From: Paenibacillus sp. FSL H3-0469
GTDB lineage: Bacteria > Bacillota > Bacilli > Paenibacillales > Paenibacillaceae
DNA: 64,000 nucleotides
NCBI RefSeq assembly: GCF_038051945.1
Contig: NZ_CP150302.1
Span: 6,200,001 to 6,264,000 of the forward strand
Direction of reading: 5' to 3'
Of this stretch, positions 26,295 to 35,167 are shown in pieces. The translations under genes and the position numbers were made by a program. Below the pieces are notes generated by a model. The model saw only the letters and a program-made list of their open reading frames with translations. It had not been told where the DNA came from and did no database searches. Numbering within the stretch: position 1 is the first letter of the stretch; the number at the start of each line of letters is the position of its first letter.

Positions 26295-26809
26295 AACAAA
26301 GGCAACAATGTTTGTATTTGCAGGTAATAATGGAAGCGGAAAGAGTACAATACGCAACTTGATTGTGGACCGGCTTGGAGTCAGTGTGAATATTGATCCA
26401 GATGCACTAGCCCGGAAGATCAATAATAGTCAACCTGAAAGAAGCAAAGTATCTGCGGGAAAAGAAGCTATAAGAATAGCCAGGGAATGCATCCGTAATA
26501 AGTGGGACTTCACCGTGGAAACTACTTTAGCTGGTGGTAACGTTATAAGGCAGATGAAGGACGCTAAGGAGCAGGGCTTTAAAATCATTATGTTTTATGT
26601 GGGACTAGGTGATGTCCGGCTAAATATTGAACGTGTTGCTTTGCTTAGATCTAATTGATCAATTAATTGTTGTTGATAATAGTAAGGCTGATGGAGAGTT
26701 TATTCTTGAAGCAGATAATAGCGGGATAAAATATTATTTAAATGAACTGCCTGAATGGGCACAATTAATCGATAAACAATTACAGATTAAATACAAAACG
26801 TTAAAATAA
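26287..26809 (+). pseudogene. Zeta-toxin-like P-loop kinase, disrupted by internal deletion and frameshift
   Basis: The N-terminal part is intact. TMFVFAGNNGSGKSTIRNLI is a Walker A P-loop, VNIDPDALARKIN and DFTVETTLAGGNVIRQMKDAKEQGFKIIMFYVGL are typical of zeta/PezT-like AAA proteins, and LNIERVA precedes the lesion. At about 26645 the frame breaks: the expected R..NGGH segment and about 30-40 further codons are missing, and the reading resumes in another frame as LDLIDQLIVVDNSKADGEFILEA, the family C-terminus, to the stop at 26809. The gene is therefore almost surely inactive. It is the only cargo between the two sigK remnants. Confidence 0.85.
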
Positions 26810-26847
26810 CCAATTCAATCGGAAACGATCTTGATTGGTTTATTTTT
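26808..26847 (+). terminator. Terminator after the zeta-like pseudogene
   Basis: AACCAAT (26808-26814) pairs with ATTGGTT (26834-26840), extended by CAA/TTG, and is followed by TATTTTTT. Confidence 0.75.
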
Positions 26848-26864
26848 TGACATCGCATCGTGTC

Positions 26865-27182
26865 CACAACCTCAAGAAACTCGGGCAACACCGGTGAAGA
26901 TATGGAAGACCTGATCTCCATCGGCACCATCGGATTGATTAAGGCCATCGAGAGCTACCACCCGAACAAGGGCACGAAGCTGGCTACTATCGTAACCTCG
27001 ATATCTTGGACGAGAGGGAGAAAGAGGTCGTCGTCGGCCGCTTCGGCCTGGACACCGGCGGCGAGGAGCGGACGCAGCGGGAGATTGCGAAGGACCTTGG
27101 GATCTCGCGGAGTTATGTGTCGCGAATTGAGAAGAGGGCGCTGATGAAGCTGTATCATGAGTTTTATAAGGTGAAATGGTAA
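26865..27182 (+). pseudogene. Decayed sigK copy 2 (internal deletions and frameshift)
   Basis: Matches intact sigK in two blocks. The first reads about HNL-KK-GNTGEDMEDLISIGTIGLIKAIESYHPNKGTKLAT (residues about 57-104, with roughly seven residues lost after HNL). The second reads YRNLDILDERE to the C-terminus in a different frame. The deleted part includes ARCIENEI, the position where the skin element interrupts sigK in B. subtilis. The final Arg codon is also altered (KVKW). It cannot encode a working sigma factor. Similarity ends at the stop codon, as in copy 1. Confidence 0.9.
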
Positions 27183-27231
27183 ACGCATAATCACAAGGTA
27201 ATATCCGTTAACAATAGCGCATTTATAATTT

Positions 27232-28095
27232 CTAAAGCAACTTGTCTGCGGATGAGTTGCTTTTTGTTTTACCAATATATCGTCCTGGAGATACCCCTTC
27301 TGACTTCGTGAATTGTTTGGTGAATGAATAGATATCCCCGTAACCAAGACTAACGGCTACATGTTTGATGGGAAGTCCGGATAGCAGCATCATTTTTGCC
27401 TGTCTCATTAAATGCTCCGTGTGATATCGCTTAGGGGAAATCCCCGTAGTCTCTTTAAACAATTTTCGGAAGTTCTCGTAGCCCATATTCACGGCAGATG
27501 CCACTTCCTGAATATCAAAGTGAATATCATTGGAAACACTAATCAGCTCGCAGGCTTTTGTTATTTTATTTTCATTTTCATTGCTATGGTCAATATGAAT
27601 GCTACTGTGTAATCTGATAATCAAATCCTGAGCCTTCATTAGCAGGGAGGGAAGACTTTCATCTGTTGCACTTTTCAAGGCTTTCAGCAAGGAAACAAAA
27701 TCAAAGAAAAAATCATTCGTATGCTGTGTCGATTGAACTTCCTTATCGGAATTAATAATTCCAAGTGTCCTTAAGTATGAATAGACAGGATACCCGACAC
27801 TGATATAAAACTCGATCCACTTACCATCTGGTTCAATTGCAGTAGAGTGCAAACGTTCAGGTAGACGTTGAACAAGATCGCCTGCTTGCATAGAAGTAAC
27901 GGTACCGTCCGTAGAAATAAACTTACCACTGCCTTGCAATACTACAAAACAGCTGTAATATCCTATCTTAAAATCATATTGAGAACGCTCTGCTGATCTT
28001 TTACGCATAAAGCCGCAAGACAAAATACCCTGATTAAAATCGTTGCCGATACATCGGTAGATTACATCATTTTCATCAATGTCTTCAACATTCAT
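27232..28095 (-). CDS. AraC-family transcriptional regulator
   Basis: A 287-residue regulator. The N-terminal cupin-like sensing domain (residues about 20-100) includes CFVVLQGSGKFISTDG and MQAGDLVQRLPERLHS. The C-terminal AraC/XylS double helix-turn-helix (about 180-280) includes IQEVASAVNMGYENFRKLFKETTGISPKRYHTEHLMRQAKMML and IKHVAVSLGYGDIYSFTKQFTKSEGVSPGRY. GGAG precedes the ATG. It is divergent from the GH2 gene across 118 bases and most likely activates it in response to a sugar ligand (inference). Confidence 0.92.
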   Translation of the reverse strand: MNVEDIDENDVIYRCIGNDFNQGILSCGFMRKRSAERSQYDFKIGYYSCFVVLQGSGKFISTDGTVTSMQAGDLVQRLPERLHSTAIEPDGKWIEFYISVGYPVYSYLRTLGIINSDKEVQSTQHTNDFFFDFVSLLKALKSATDESLPSLLMKAQDLIIRLHSSIHIDHSNENENKITKACELISVSNDIHFDIQEVASAVNMGYENFRKLFKETTGISPKRYHTEHLMRQAKMMLLSGLPIKHVAVSLGYGDIYSFTKQFTKSEGVSPGRYIGKTKSNSSADKLL

Positions 28096-28213
28096 GGTTT
28101 CACACTCCTACCAAAATGGATAAATGAAATACCATACTCAACATTTAATATAAGGAATTTTCCTTCTATTATAGGGGTATCTACATTGAAAGATCAACCA
28201 ATTAGAACAATGG

Positions 28214-31200
28214 ATGGGAGTGTTATATAAGCCAATGAAGCGAAGCAGAGATTGGGAAAATCAATATGTCACTCAAAAAAACCGTTATCCCATGCATGAG
28301 CCCTACGGAGCATACGAAACCGTTGAACAGGCTTTAAGCGGAGACCGGAGAAAGTCTAAATATGTGAAGAGCCTGAATGGAGTGTGGAAGTTTAAAATAT
28401 TTGGGTCTCCCGATGAAGTAACGGATGAATTCTATAGTCCTGAACATGATGTTTCCCAGTGGGATCATATTCCGGTTCCTTCCCATTGGGAGCTTTCGGG
28501 GTATGGAAAACCTGTATACACCAATATGCTGTATCCCTTTGTTCAAAAAGGGGAGGGTTCACATCACGAGATCCAACTCAAGAAGAATGAATACATTTTG
28601 AATCCGCCTCATGTGCCGGAGAGCAACCTTACCGGTTGTTACGTCCGAACGTTTGAAGTGGACGAACATTTTAACGAAAGGGATATATTTATCGATTTTG
28701 GAGGTGTGGAATCGTGTTTTTATCTGTGGTTAAACGGCAAGCTGGTTGGTTATTCTCAGGACAGTAAGCTTAATGCTTCTTTTGAAATCACGGATTACAT
28801 TCAAAAGGGGCAAAACCGTATAGCGGTTCAGGTGATGCGGTTTGGGGCCGGGACTTATCTGGAGGATCAGGATTACTGGCATCTCTCGGGGATCTACCGG
28901 GATGTTCTCATTTATGCAAAACCACGTATGCGCATCCATGATTATAAGATCGAAACTCTCTTTTCAGGGAATTACAACAATGCCGAATTAAGCGTAACGG
29001 TTCTTCCTAATAATCAAGCGAATCGTTATGGTGAAGCCCATGTGCGGTTGTCCCTGTATGATAGCGATCAGCAATTGGTTACTGCGTTTGAAACGCCAAA
29101 GTTTGCGGATTGTGATTTCTACCTGCGAGAGAAATATGTAGCAAAGGTTACGAAAACCATTTCAAATCCGCAATTGTGGAGCGACGAGAACCCTTATCTC
29201 TATAAATTGGTCTTAGAAATGATTGATTGTTCTGGAAATGTAATTGATATTGAGAGCGCAAATGTCGGCTTCCGTGAAGTGAATATTGATCGAAAAGGGG
29301 TCCTGAGAATTAATGGGAAGCGTCTCATTATTCGGGGAACCAATCTTCACGCCTTTTGTCCTGAAACCGGACGGGTCGTAACAACAGAATATATGCGTGA
29401 GCAAATCAAGGTCATGAAATCGCTGAATATCAATGCGGTAAGAACAAGTCACTATCCGCACGCCATCGAATGGTATGACCTGTGTGATGAACTGGGCATT
29501 TACCTGGTGGATGAAGCGAATATTGAAACACACGGTCTTGGCGGCCAGTTAAGCGCATCCCCCGAATGGACAAATGCGTATATGGAACGGGCTACACGGA
29601 TGGTTCTGAGAGATAAAAATCATCCATCCATTATTCTCTGGTCTCTGGGTAATGAATCCGGTTATGGAGCGAATCATGCTGCGATGTACGGCTGGATTAA
29701 GGAGTATGACAAAACAAGGTATGTTCAGTATGAGTCTCTGAGTCCTCCGGCAAATATCTCCGATATTGTGGCGCCTATGTATCCTCAGAAAGATTGGATC
29801 TTGGATGTCATGGCTGATAGCGAAGACCTGCGTCCTTTTATTATGTGTGAATATGCGTATGCGAAAAGCAACAGTAACGGAAACTTTAAGGAATTTTGGG
29901 ATCTCATTCATAAATTCCCGCGGTTTCAAGGAGGATTTATTTGGGATTTTCAGGATAAGGCGCTTGTTAAGCAGGATAAAGACGGAAATAAAAATTATGT
30001 CTATGGCGGGGCATTCCAGGAAGAAGTTACGGATCCTGCTCCTGACATGTGCCTGAATGGTATTGTTTTCGCTGATCTAACGCTCAAGCCGGCTGCGAAT
30101 GAAATAAAAAATGTACAATCTCCTATCCAAATGGATTACATGCCTGGGAATAATGGCTATCGAATTTATAATCATTACAGTCATCGGGATTTAAGCCATT
30201 TGAATATGACTTGGGAGCTGGTTTGCGATGGCAGTGTGATTGAAAGCGGTAGTTTGCCTAAATATCACACAGCACCCGGTTCCGTTGATAAGCTTCAAGA
30301 GCCATACGATTCGTCTAAAGTCTCCGGGGAAGCTTTTCTTAATTTCTATGCTTATTTGGACGAGGACACCTTTTATTCTAAGAAGGGAACCTGTATTTAT
30401 GCCTGCCAGATAGAGCTTAAAGATTCTGTTAATAAAGTGCATACCGGAGAGATAGAAAAGGATAGCTTGAAGTATGATGAAACGGCAAATGAAATTCATA
30501 TCTATAATGAGAATACAACGGTTCTTTTCTCGAAAGAAACCGCAGAGTTCATCTCTGTAAAATACAATCACAAGAATTATTTCACGGGAGGAACAAATAA
30601 CTTCTATCGCCCTCCGACAGGCATTGATGCAGGTATTCATCTCGAATCGTCCAATTATGCAGATGAATGGAAAGCTCTCGGGCTCCATTCCAATCAAAAA
30701 GAAATCAAGAATATTCGGGTATTTGCAGCACCGGCAGCTGTTATCATTCAAGTTCATTGTATATATCATGGATGCATTGAAACCAAAACAAATTATACCG
30801 TCGGCGGCAAAGGTATAGAAATCACAAATACAGTTGTGAACAATGCGAAGGTAGATACCCTCCCGAGAATTGGGCTAAGCTTTAAGTTCTCTGAGGCTTG
30901 GAAGAAGATGAAATGGTATGGCCGCGGGCCATGGGAAAACTATGCGGATCGCAAATCTGCCGCATTCGTTGGAATATATGAAAGCACTGTAGAACAGCAG
31001 CATGTACCCTATATCTTACCGGTAGAATGCGGGGGTAAGGAGGATGTCCGGTATTTATATTTGTCATCCGAAGAACAAGGCGTGAAAGTATCGGCAGCGG
31101 GACATTTCCATTTTGATATTCATGGGCACAGTATTGAGCAATATGACAACGCCGCCTATGAAGACGAGCTGGGACATTCAGATTCTGTTTTTCTTAATAT

Positions 31201-31318
31201 TGATCACAAACATGCAGGTCTTGGCGGAGATACCGGCTGGACCAAAAATATTCACGAGCCCTATCAAATTAAGAAAGGTGTCTATGTGTATACGGTAACT
31301 ATAGAAATCATTTCTTAA
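28214..31318 (+). CDS. Glycoside hydrolase family 2 beta-galactosidase (LacZ type)
   Basis: A 1034-residue cytoplasmic LacZ-type enzyme without a signal peptide. In order: sugar-binding domain (SLNGVWKF, VPSHWELSGYGKPVYTN, WLNGKLVGYSQDSK), Ig-like domain, TIM barrel with RGTNLHAFCPETGR, VRTSHYPH, acid/base Glu481 in SLGNESGYGANH and nucleophile Glu546 in MCEYAYAKSN, then a C-terminal Bgal_small_N domain with WYGRGPWENYADRKSA. The start is uncertain: the ATG at 28214 lacks a good ribosome binding site, and an ATG at 28235 has GGGAG about 14 bases upstream. Beta-galactosidase is the default call; other GH2 activities on beta-linked oligosaccharides cannot be excluded. Confidence 0.92.
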   Translation: MGVLYKPMKRSRDWENQYVTQKNRYPMHEPYGAYETVEQALSGDRRKSKYVKSLNGVWKFKIFGSPDEVTDEFYSPEHDVSQWDHIPVPSHWELSGYGKPVYTNMLYPFVQKGEGSHHEIQLKKNEYILNPPHVPESNLTGCYVRTFEVDEHFNERDIFIDFGGVESCFYLWLNGKLVGYSQDSKLNASFEITDYIQKGQNRIAVQVMRFGAGTYLEDQDYWHLSGIYRDVLIYAKPRMRIHDYKIETLFSGNYNNAELSVTVLPNNQANRYGEAHVRLSLYDSDQQLVTAFETPKFADCDFYLREKYVAKVTKTISNPQLWSDENPYLYKLVLEMIDCSGNVIDIESANVGFREVNIDRKGVLRINGKRLIIRGTNLHAFCPETGRVVTTEYMREQIKVMKSLNINAVRTSHYPHAIEWYDLCDELGIYLVDEANIETHGLGGQLSASPEWTNAYMERATRMVLRDKNHPSIILWSLGNESGYGANHAAMYGWIKEYDKTRYVQYESLSPPANISDIVAPMYPQKDWILDVMADSEDLRPFIMCEYAYAKSNSNGNFKEFWDLIHKFPRFQGGFIWDFQDKALVKQDKDGNKNYVYGGAFQEEVTDPAPDMCLNGIVFADLTLKPAANEIKNVQSPIQMDYMPGNNGYRIYNHYSHRDLSHLNMTWELVCDGSVIESGSLPKYHTAPGSVDKLQEPYDSSKVSGEAFLNFYAYLDEDTFYSKKGTCIYACQIELKDSVNKVHTGEIEKDSLKYDETANEIHIYNENTTVLFSKETAEFISVKYNHKNYFTGGTNNFYRPPTGIDAGIHLESSNYADEWKALGLHSNQKEIKNIRVFAAPAAVIIQVHCIYHGCIETKTNYTVGGKGIEITNTVVNNAKVDTLPRIGLSFKFSEAWKKMKWYGRGPWENYADRKSAAFVGIYESTVEQQHVPYILPVECGGKEDVRYLYLSSEEQGVKVSAAGHFHFDIHGHSIEQYDNAAYEDELGHSDSVFLNIDHKHAGLGGDTGWTKNIHEPYQIKKGVYVYTVTIEIIS

Positions 31319-31367
31319 GAAAAACTAATATGTAGGATAATAGCCTGTAGACTCACAATAGATATTT

Positions 31368-31404
31368 AAAAAGCGACTTGCCAACAGGGAAGTTGCTTTT
31401 TTTG
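31368..31404 (+). terminator. Terminator after the GH2 gene
   Basis: AAAAAGCGACTT pairs with AAGTTGCTTTTT (one G-T pair) across a short loop and ends in a T-run. Confidence 0.85.
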
Positions 31405-31536
31405 TCAGGTCAAGTAGCTGAATTCATTCTAGAAAAAATATTTTAAAAATTAAGTTTTAACTGATGAGGAGTGCTATTATGACATACAAAGAAATATAGG
31501 ATATCAATAGGGGAAAAGGAAGGAAGGCAGCGCGTG

Positions 31537-33333
31537 ATGAAAGGGTTCTCGAGGTATATAGGCGGGATTTCGATTAAAAACAAAATATTCATATCGAATG
31601 TATTAATCATTATCGTATTTATTTCAACTCAGTCGTACTTTGCCAACACGATTTCACAGAAGGCCATTATTGAGAAAGAGATCAATAATTCATCCCGGGA
31701 GCTTGTGCTTATCCAAAACAACCTTCAAACCTTGGTATCTACAATTGAAGATTATTCAAAAATTCTGGCCAGCGATTATCGTTTGCAGAACGTGCTTTAT
31801 AACGACTTATTATTAAATAATGAGCAGAATGCGGGCAAGCCGGTTGAGGGTTTAAATAACCTTTCGATGAAAAAAACACTTTCAGAGACGATCAGCAATA
31901 TTGTGGAGCCTAACACAAGAATTAAAGCGGTAAGCATCCTCACCGCAAATCATCACTGGGTGGACGTCGGGTTTGCTGATAACGCCTATGCTTCACGCAT
32001 ATTCGGTGACGGTTATGGAGCGGAGGATCGTTACTATTTACCCATTTGGACAGGCTTGATGAAATTCGGATTTTTGTATGAAGGGGAAGACAGCGTATTT
32101 GCGGTTTCCAAAACGGTCATTCACAAAGATACCGGTAAAACGATTGGCCGAATTTTTTTGTACGTGAAAGAAACGACGATTGCCTCGATTTACGAGGAAG
32201 AGGAAAATAAGGGCGGGGAATTTTATATTGTCGATTCCGCCGGCCAAATTATTTCCTCACAGAATAAAGCCAAGTTGTACCGGGATTTCAAGGAAGCCGT
32301 CTCCATAAGCATTCCCGAGAATGCTGAAGACACAACCTTTACCCAGGGCAGCGGAAGTGAAGAAATGTTGATATTCACCCATCGCTTCGAACCATTGAAA
32401 TGGACAATTGTAAGCGCTATCCCGATGAAGAATATCTCTTCAGGCCGGAAAGAAATCAATCAACTGATTCTCGGGGTCGGTGCAGCATGTTTGCTGCTGG
32501 CATTAATTGTGTCCTTCCTGCTGTCCCGGTCGATCACACGGCACATCTTCCAGCTTGCCAAGACAATGAGACAAATCCGGTCTGGACAGATGCAAGTCAG
32601 AAGCCCTTACCAATCCAAAGACGAGATCGGATATTTAAGCGAGGGCTTCAATAACTTAATGGATCGTATGGAGGCGCTTATGGCTGAAAACGTGGAGAAG
32701 CAACGGACAAAGGCTGAGATCGAATTCAAATTGCTGCAATCGCAAGTAAAGCCTCATTTTTTGTACAATACGGTTGAAACCATTATTTCACTCATTAAGC
32801 TGGGCTTAGGGAAGCAAGCCATACAGGCAGCCCAATACATGGCGAATTTCTATAAGATCTCCTTAAGTAAAGGTGACGATATCATACCGATAGGTGACGA
32901 GATGCGTTTAACGGAAAGCTATTTGGAAATTCAACAGCTGCGTTATGTGGAATATATGGAGTATACGATGGAAATTGACAATGAAATTTTGTCCTATTCG
33001 ATACCGAAGCTGACCTTGCAGCCCATCGTCGAGAATGCGATCTATCACGGATTGAAGCTCAAACAGGAAAAAGGAATCATACGCATTTCAGGAAAACGAA
33101 GCGGAGACCATTTGGAAATTGAAATTTATGATAACGGCGCCGGGATGCACAAGGAGCAGATCAAGGCGATTATGGATGGGACCAGCATTCCTGATGAAAT
33201 TAACGGATTTGGGATCAGAAGCGTATCCAACCGGATAAGGATGCTGTACGGGGAAAGATACGGACTGCGGGTTGAAAGCAATTACGGCGTTTATACGAAA
33301 ATTATAATCGTACTGCCTCTTCGTTATCATTAA
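31537..33333 (+). CDS. YesM-type sensor histidine kinase
   Basis: A 598-residue membrane kinase. TM1 is near residues 17-35 (IFISNVLIIIVFISTQSYF), followed by an extracellular Cache-like domain of about 270 residues, TM2 near 308-327 (LGVGAACLLLALIVSFLL), HAMP, and a His_kinase (LytS/YesM) domain with the phospho-histidine in QSQVKPHFLYNTVE. HATPase_c follows with QPIVENAIYHGLK, DNGAGM and GFGIRSVSNRI. The ATG at 31537 is preferred over the GTG three bases earlier because AGGAAGG lies nine bases away. It is paired with the next gene and lies before a sugar importer; such pairs sense extracellular oligosaccharides. Confidence 0.93.
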   Translation: MKGFSRYIGGISIKNKIFISNVLIIIVFISTQSYFANTISQKAIIEKEINNSSRELVLIQNNLQTLVSTIEDYSKILASDYRLQNVLYNDLLLNNEQNAGKPVEGLNNLSMKKTLSETISNIVEPNTRIKAVSILTANHHWVDVGFADNAYASRIFGDGYGAEDRYYLPIWTGLMKFGFLYEGEDSVFAVSKTVIHKDTGKTIGRIFLYVKETTIASIYEEEENKGGEFYIVDSAGQIISSQNKAKLYRDFKEAVSISIPENAEDTTFTQGSGSEEMLIFTHRFEPLKWTIVSAIPMKNISSGRKEINQLILGVGAACLLLALIVSFLLSRSITRHIFQLAKTMRQIRSGQMQVRSPYQSKDEIGYLSEGFNNLMDRMEALMAENVEKQRTKAEIEFKLLQSQVKPHFLYNTVETIISLIKLGLGKQAIQAAQYMANFYKISLSKGDDIIPIGDEMRLTESYLEIQQLRYVEYMEYTMEIDNEILSYSIPKLTLQPIVENAIYHGLKLKQEKGIIRISGKRSGDHLEIEIYDNGAGMHKEQIKAIMDGTSIPDEINGFGIRSVSNRIRMLYGERYGLRVESNYGVYTKIIIVLPLRYH

Positions 33334-33372
33334 TCCGCAAGATAAGGAGTGTATAGAATAGGAGGAATGACC

Positions 33373-34980
33373 ATGTACAAAGTGCTTATCGTCGATGATG
33401 AATATTACTTCAGGCAAGCCTTGAAGATTTCGCTGCCATGGAGTGAGTTGGGCTTTCAAATTGCGGGGGAAGCCAAAAACGGGGCGGAAGCGCTGGAGCA
33501 GATGACCGAGTTAGAGCCTGATGTTGTACTGGTGGATATGAATATGCCGATTATGGATGGATTGGAGTTCATACACAAAGCCAAGGAGCGCGGCCAGACC
33601 ACTAAATTTCTGGTGTTGTCAGGCCACAGCGAGTTCGTGTATGCCAGACAGGCCGTGCAATTAGGCGTTGTTAATTACGTGCTGAAACCCATTAACGAAG
33701 AAGAACTCCAAAGTTCCTTATTAGATATCAAGGAACTTATACGAACGGAGCGTCTGGGCAAGCTTGAATTGGACGATTTAAGAAGGCGGGCGAGCGAAGG
33801 CTTGTCTGTCCTGAAGGAGCAAGTGCTGAACGGCTGGCTGCAGGGCAAGGCTATCTCTAGAGCACCTTCCGAACGGGGTCGATTAAATGATTTGGGAATA
33901 AAGCTCGAAGGGCTGCATTATCGGGTGATTGTTGTCGACCTGGATTCAAGCGATGAGAGGAATCTTGAGGAGGGTATGCGGATTCGCCAAGCCAAGTTAC
34001 AAGAAATCGCTCAAAAGGATATGCAAAGTGCCTTTCAGTGTGCCGGCTGTTACGATCATGATGCCCGTCTGGTGCTAATCATAGGAACGTCTGACGGCTC
34101 CTTCAATAGGCTGGAAACGATTTGCGAACGTATTCGATTATACGTGCAGGACAATTTGGACTGTACGGTAACGATCGGCTTAGGGAATAGTTACGACAAG
34201 TTTGAGTCGGTTTCGGTGTCGTACAAGGAAGCGTTAATCGCCTTGAAGCATCGGTTTGTCTGGGGAGGTAACAAGGTGTTCGCACATTCCCAGGTAGCGG
34301 AATCCGGGATAAAGGTTGGGTTATTCTCGGTGGACAAAAGAAGCAGCTTGCTGATGCACATGCGAAGCGGACAACCGGCCGGGACAACAGAATGGCTCTC
34401 GACTTTTTTTCATGATACCCGTGTTAAAAGTGCAACTATGGAAATGCTGCTTCTCGCCGGAATCGAAATCGTATCCACCTGCCTGGAATTTTTGTCCGAA
34501 GCCTCGCAAACGTTAGAAGATGTCTTCCTAAATACGACACAGCCCGATATGATACAACACGTTCAGCGGATGAAAACCTTCAACGAGCTGGAGGACTGGA
34601 TACGTGTATTAGTTCTAAAGACCATGGATCATGTGCATAGCCGCAAACCCAATAGAGCCGTCAAAGTCATAGAGGCGGTCAAAACGTATATTTCGGGGCA
34701 CTATGGCAACGATGAATTACGAATCGAGGATATCGCAAAAAGCGTTCATATGAACTATAACCATCTTTGCTTCGTGTTCAAAAAAGAAACGACCTTCACG
34801 ATCAATGACTACCTGACCGAAATACGGATGACTAAAGCAAAAGAGCTTTTTGATCAGGGAGAGAAGGTTATTCAAGACGTAGCGAACCGGGTGGGTTATG
34901 CGGACGCCAATTATTTCAGTAAATGCTTCAAAAAATATATGGGAATCACGCCTAGCAAATATGTGAATCAAAGCCGGTAG
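33373..34980 (+). CDS. YesN-type response regulator with AraC DNA-binding domain
   Basis: A 535-residue regulator. The receiver domain has the phospho-acceptor Asp55 in VVLVDMNMPIMDG and the KPI switch in NYVLKPINEEEL. A long middle region (about 140-420) carries a degenerate GGDEF-like or YesN linker fold. A C-terminal AraC helix-turn-helix follows (LRIEDIAKSVHMNYNHLCFVFKKETTFTINDYLTEIRMTKAKELF ... IQDVANRVGYADANYFSKCFKKYMGITPSKY). The ATG at 33373 has AGGAGG seven bases upstream. Likely target: the downstream importer and secreted-enzyme genes. Confidence 0.93.
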   Translation: MYKVLIVDDEYYFRQALKISLPWSELGFQIAGEAKNGAEALEQMTELEPDVVLVDMNMPIMDGLEFIHKAKERGQTTKFLVLSGHSEFVYARQAVQLGVVNYVLKPINEEELQSSLLDIKELIRTERLGKLELDDLRRRASEGLSVLKEQVLNGWLQGKAISRAPSERGRLNDLGIKLEGLHYRVIVVDLDSSDERNLEEGMRIRQAKLQEIAQKDMQSAFQCAGCYDHDARLVLIIGTSDGSFNRLETICERIRLYVQDNLDCTVTIGLGNSYDKFESVSVSYKEALIALKHRFVWGGNKVFAHSQVAESGIKVGLFSVDKRSSLLMHMRSGQPAGTTEWLSTFFHDTRVKSATMEMLLLAGIEIVSTCLEFLSEASQTLEDVFLNTTQPDMIQHVQRMKTFNELEDWIRVLVLKTMDHVHSRKPNRAVKVIEAVKTYISGHYGNDELRIEDIAKSVHMNYNHLCFVFKKETTFTINDYLTEIRMTKAKELFDQGEKVIQDVANRVGYADANYFSKCFKKYMGITPSKYVNQSR

Positions 34981-34986
34981 CCTATG

Positions 34987-35035
34987 CAGACGTTAGAGGG
35001 AAAGTGAAAACTTTGCCTTTAGCGTCTGTTTTTTT
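34987..35035 (+). terminator. Terminator after the YesM/YesN genes
   Basis: CAGACGTTAGAGG pairs with CCTTTAGCGTCTG (two wobble pairs), followed by TTTTTTT. Confidence 0.88.
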
Positions 35036-35110
35036 GCCGTTAATTTTACTGCTGGCCCGAGAATAATCTCTGTACTAAGTGTGGGAAGATTCGTAAAATG
35101 ATCACAAGAT

Positions 35111-35124
35111 TGATAACGCTTTCA
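35111..35124 (+). promoter_or_regulatory. Catabolite-responsive element (cre) for CcpA
   Basis: TGATAACGCTTTCA fits the cre consensus TGWNANCGNTNWCA at every position and lies 43 bases before the start of the solute-binding protein gene, where CcpA would repress importer expression when a preferred sugar is present. Confidence 0.7.
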
Positions 35125-35167
35125 ATATCAATCCGATATCCGCTTCGCTAAATAGGGGAGGTAAACA

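Noticed and set aside
26860..27144. A 94-codon open frame read as a separate sigma factor gene
   Set aside because: It is the first block of a frameshifted sigK copy followed by a meaningless out-of-frame tail.
18893..27182. Active skin-type element interrupting sigK
   Set aside because: The first sigK copy is complete and uninterrupted, and no site-specific serine recombinase gene is found between it and the remnants.
30191..30769. 192-codon open frame on the minus strand inside the GH2 gene
   Set aside because: Antisense shadow of a clearly conserved GH2 domain.
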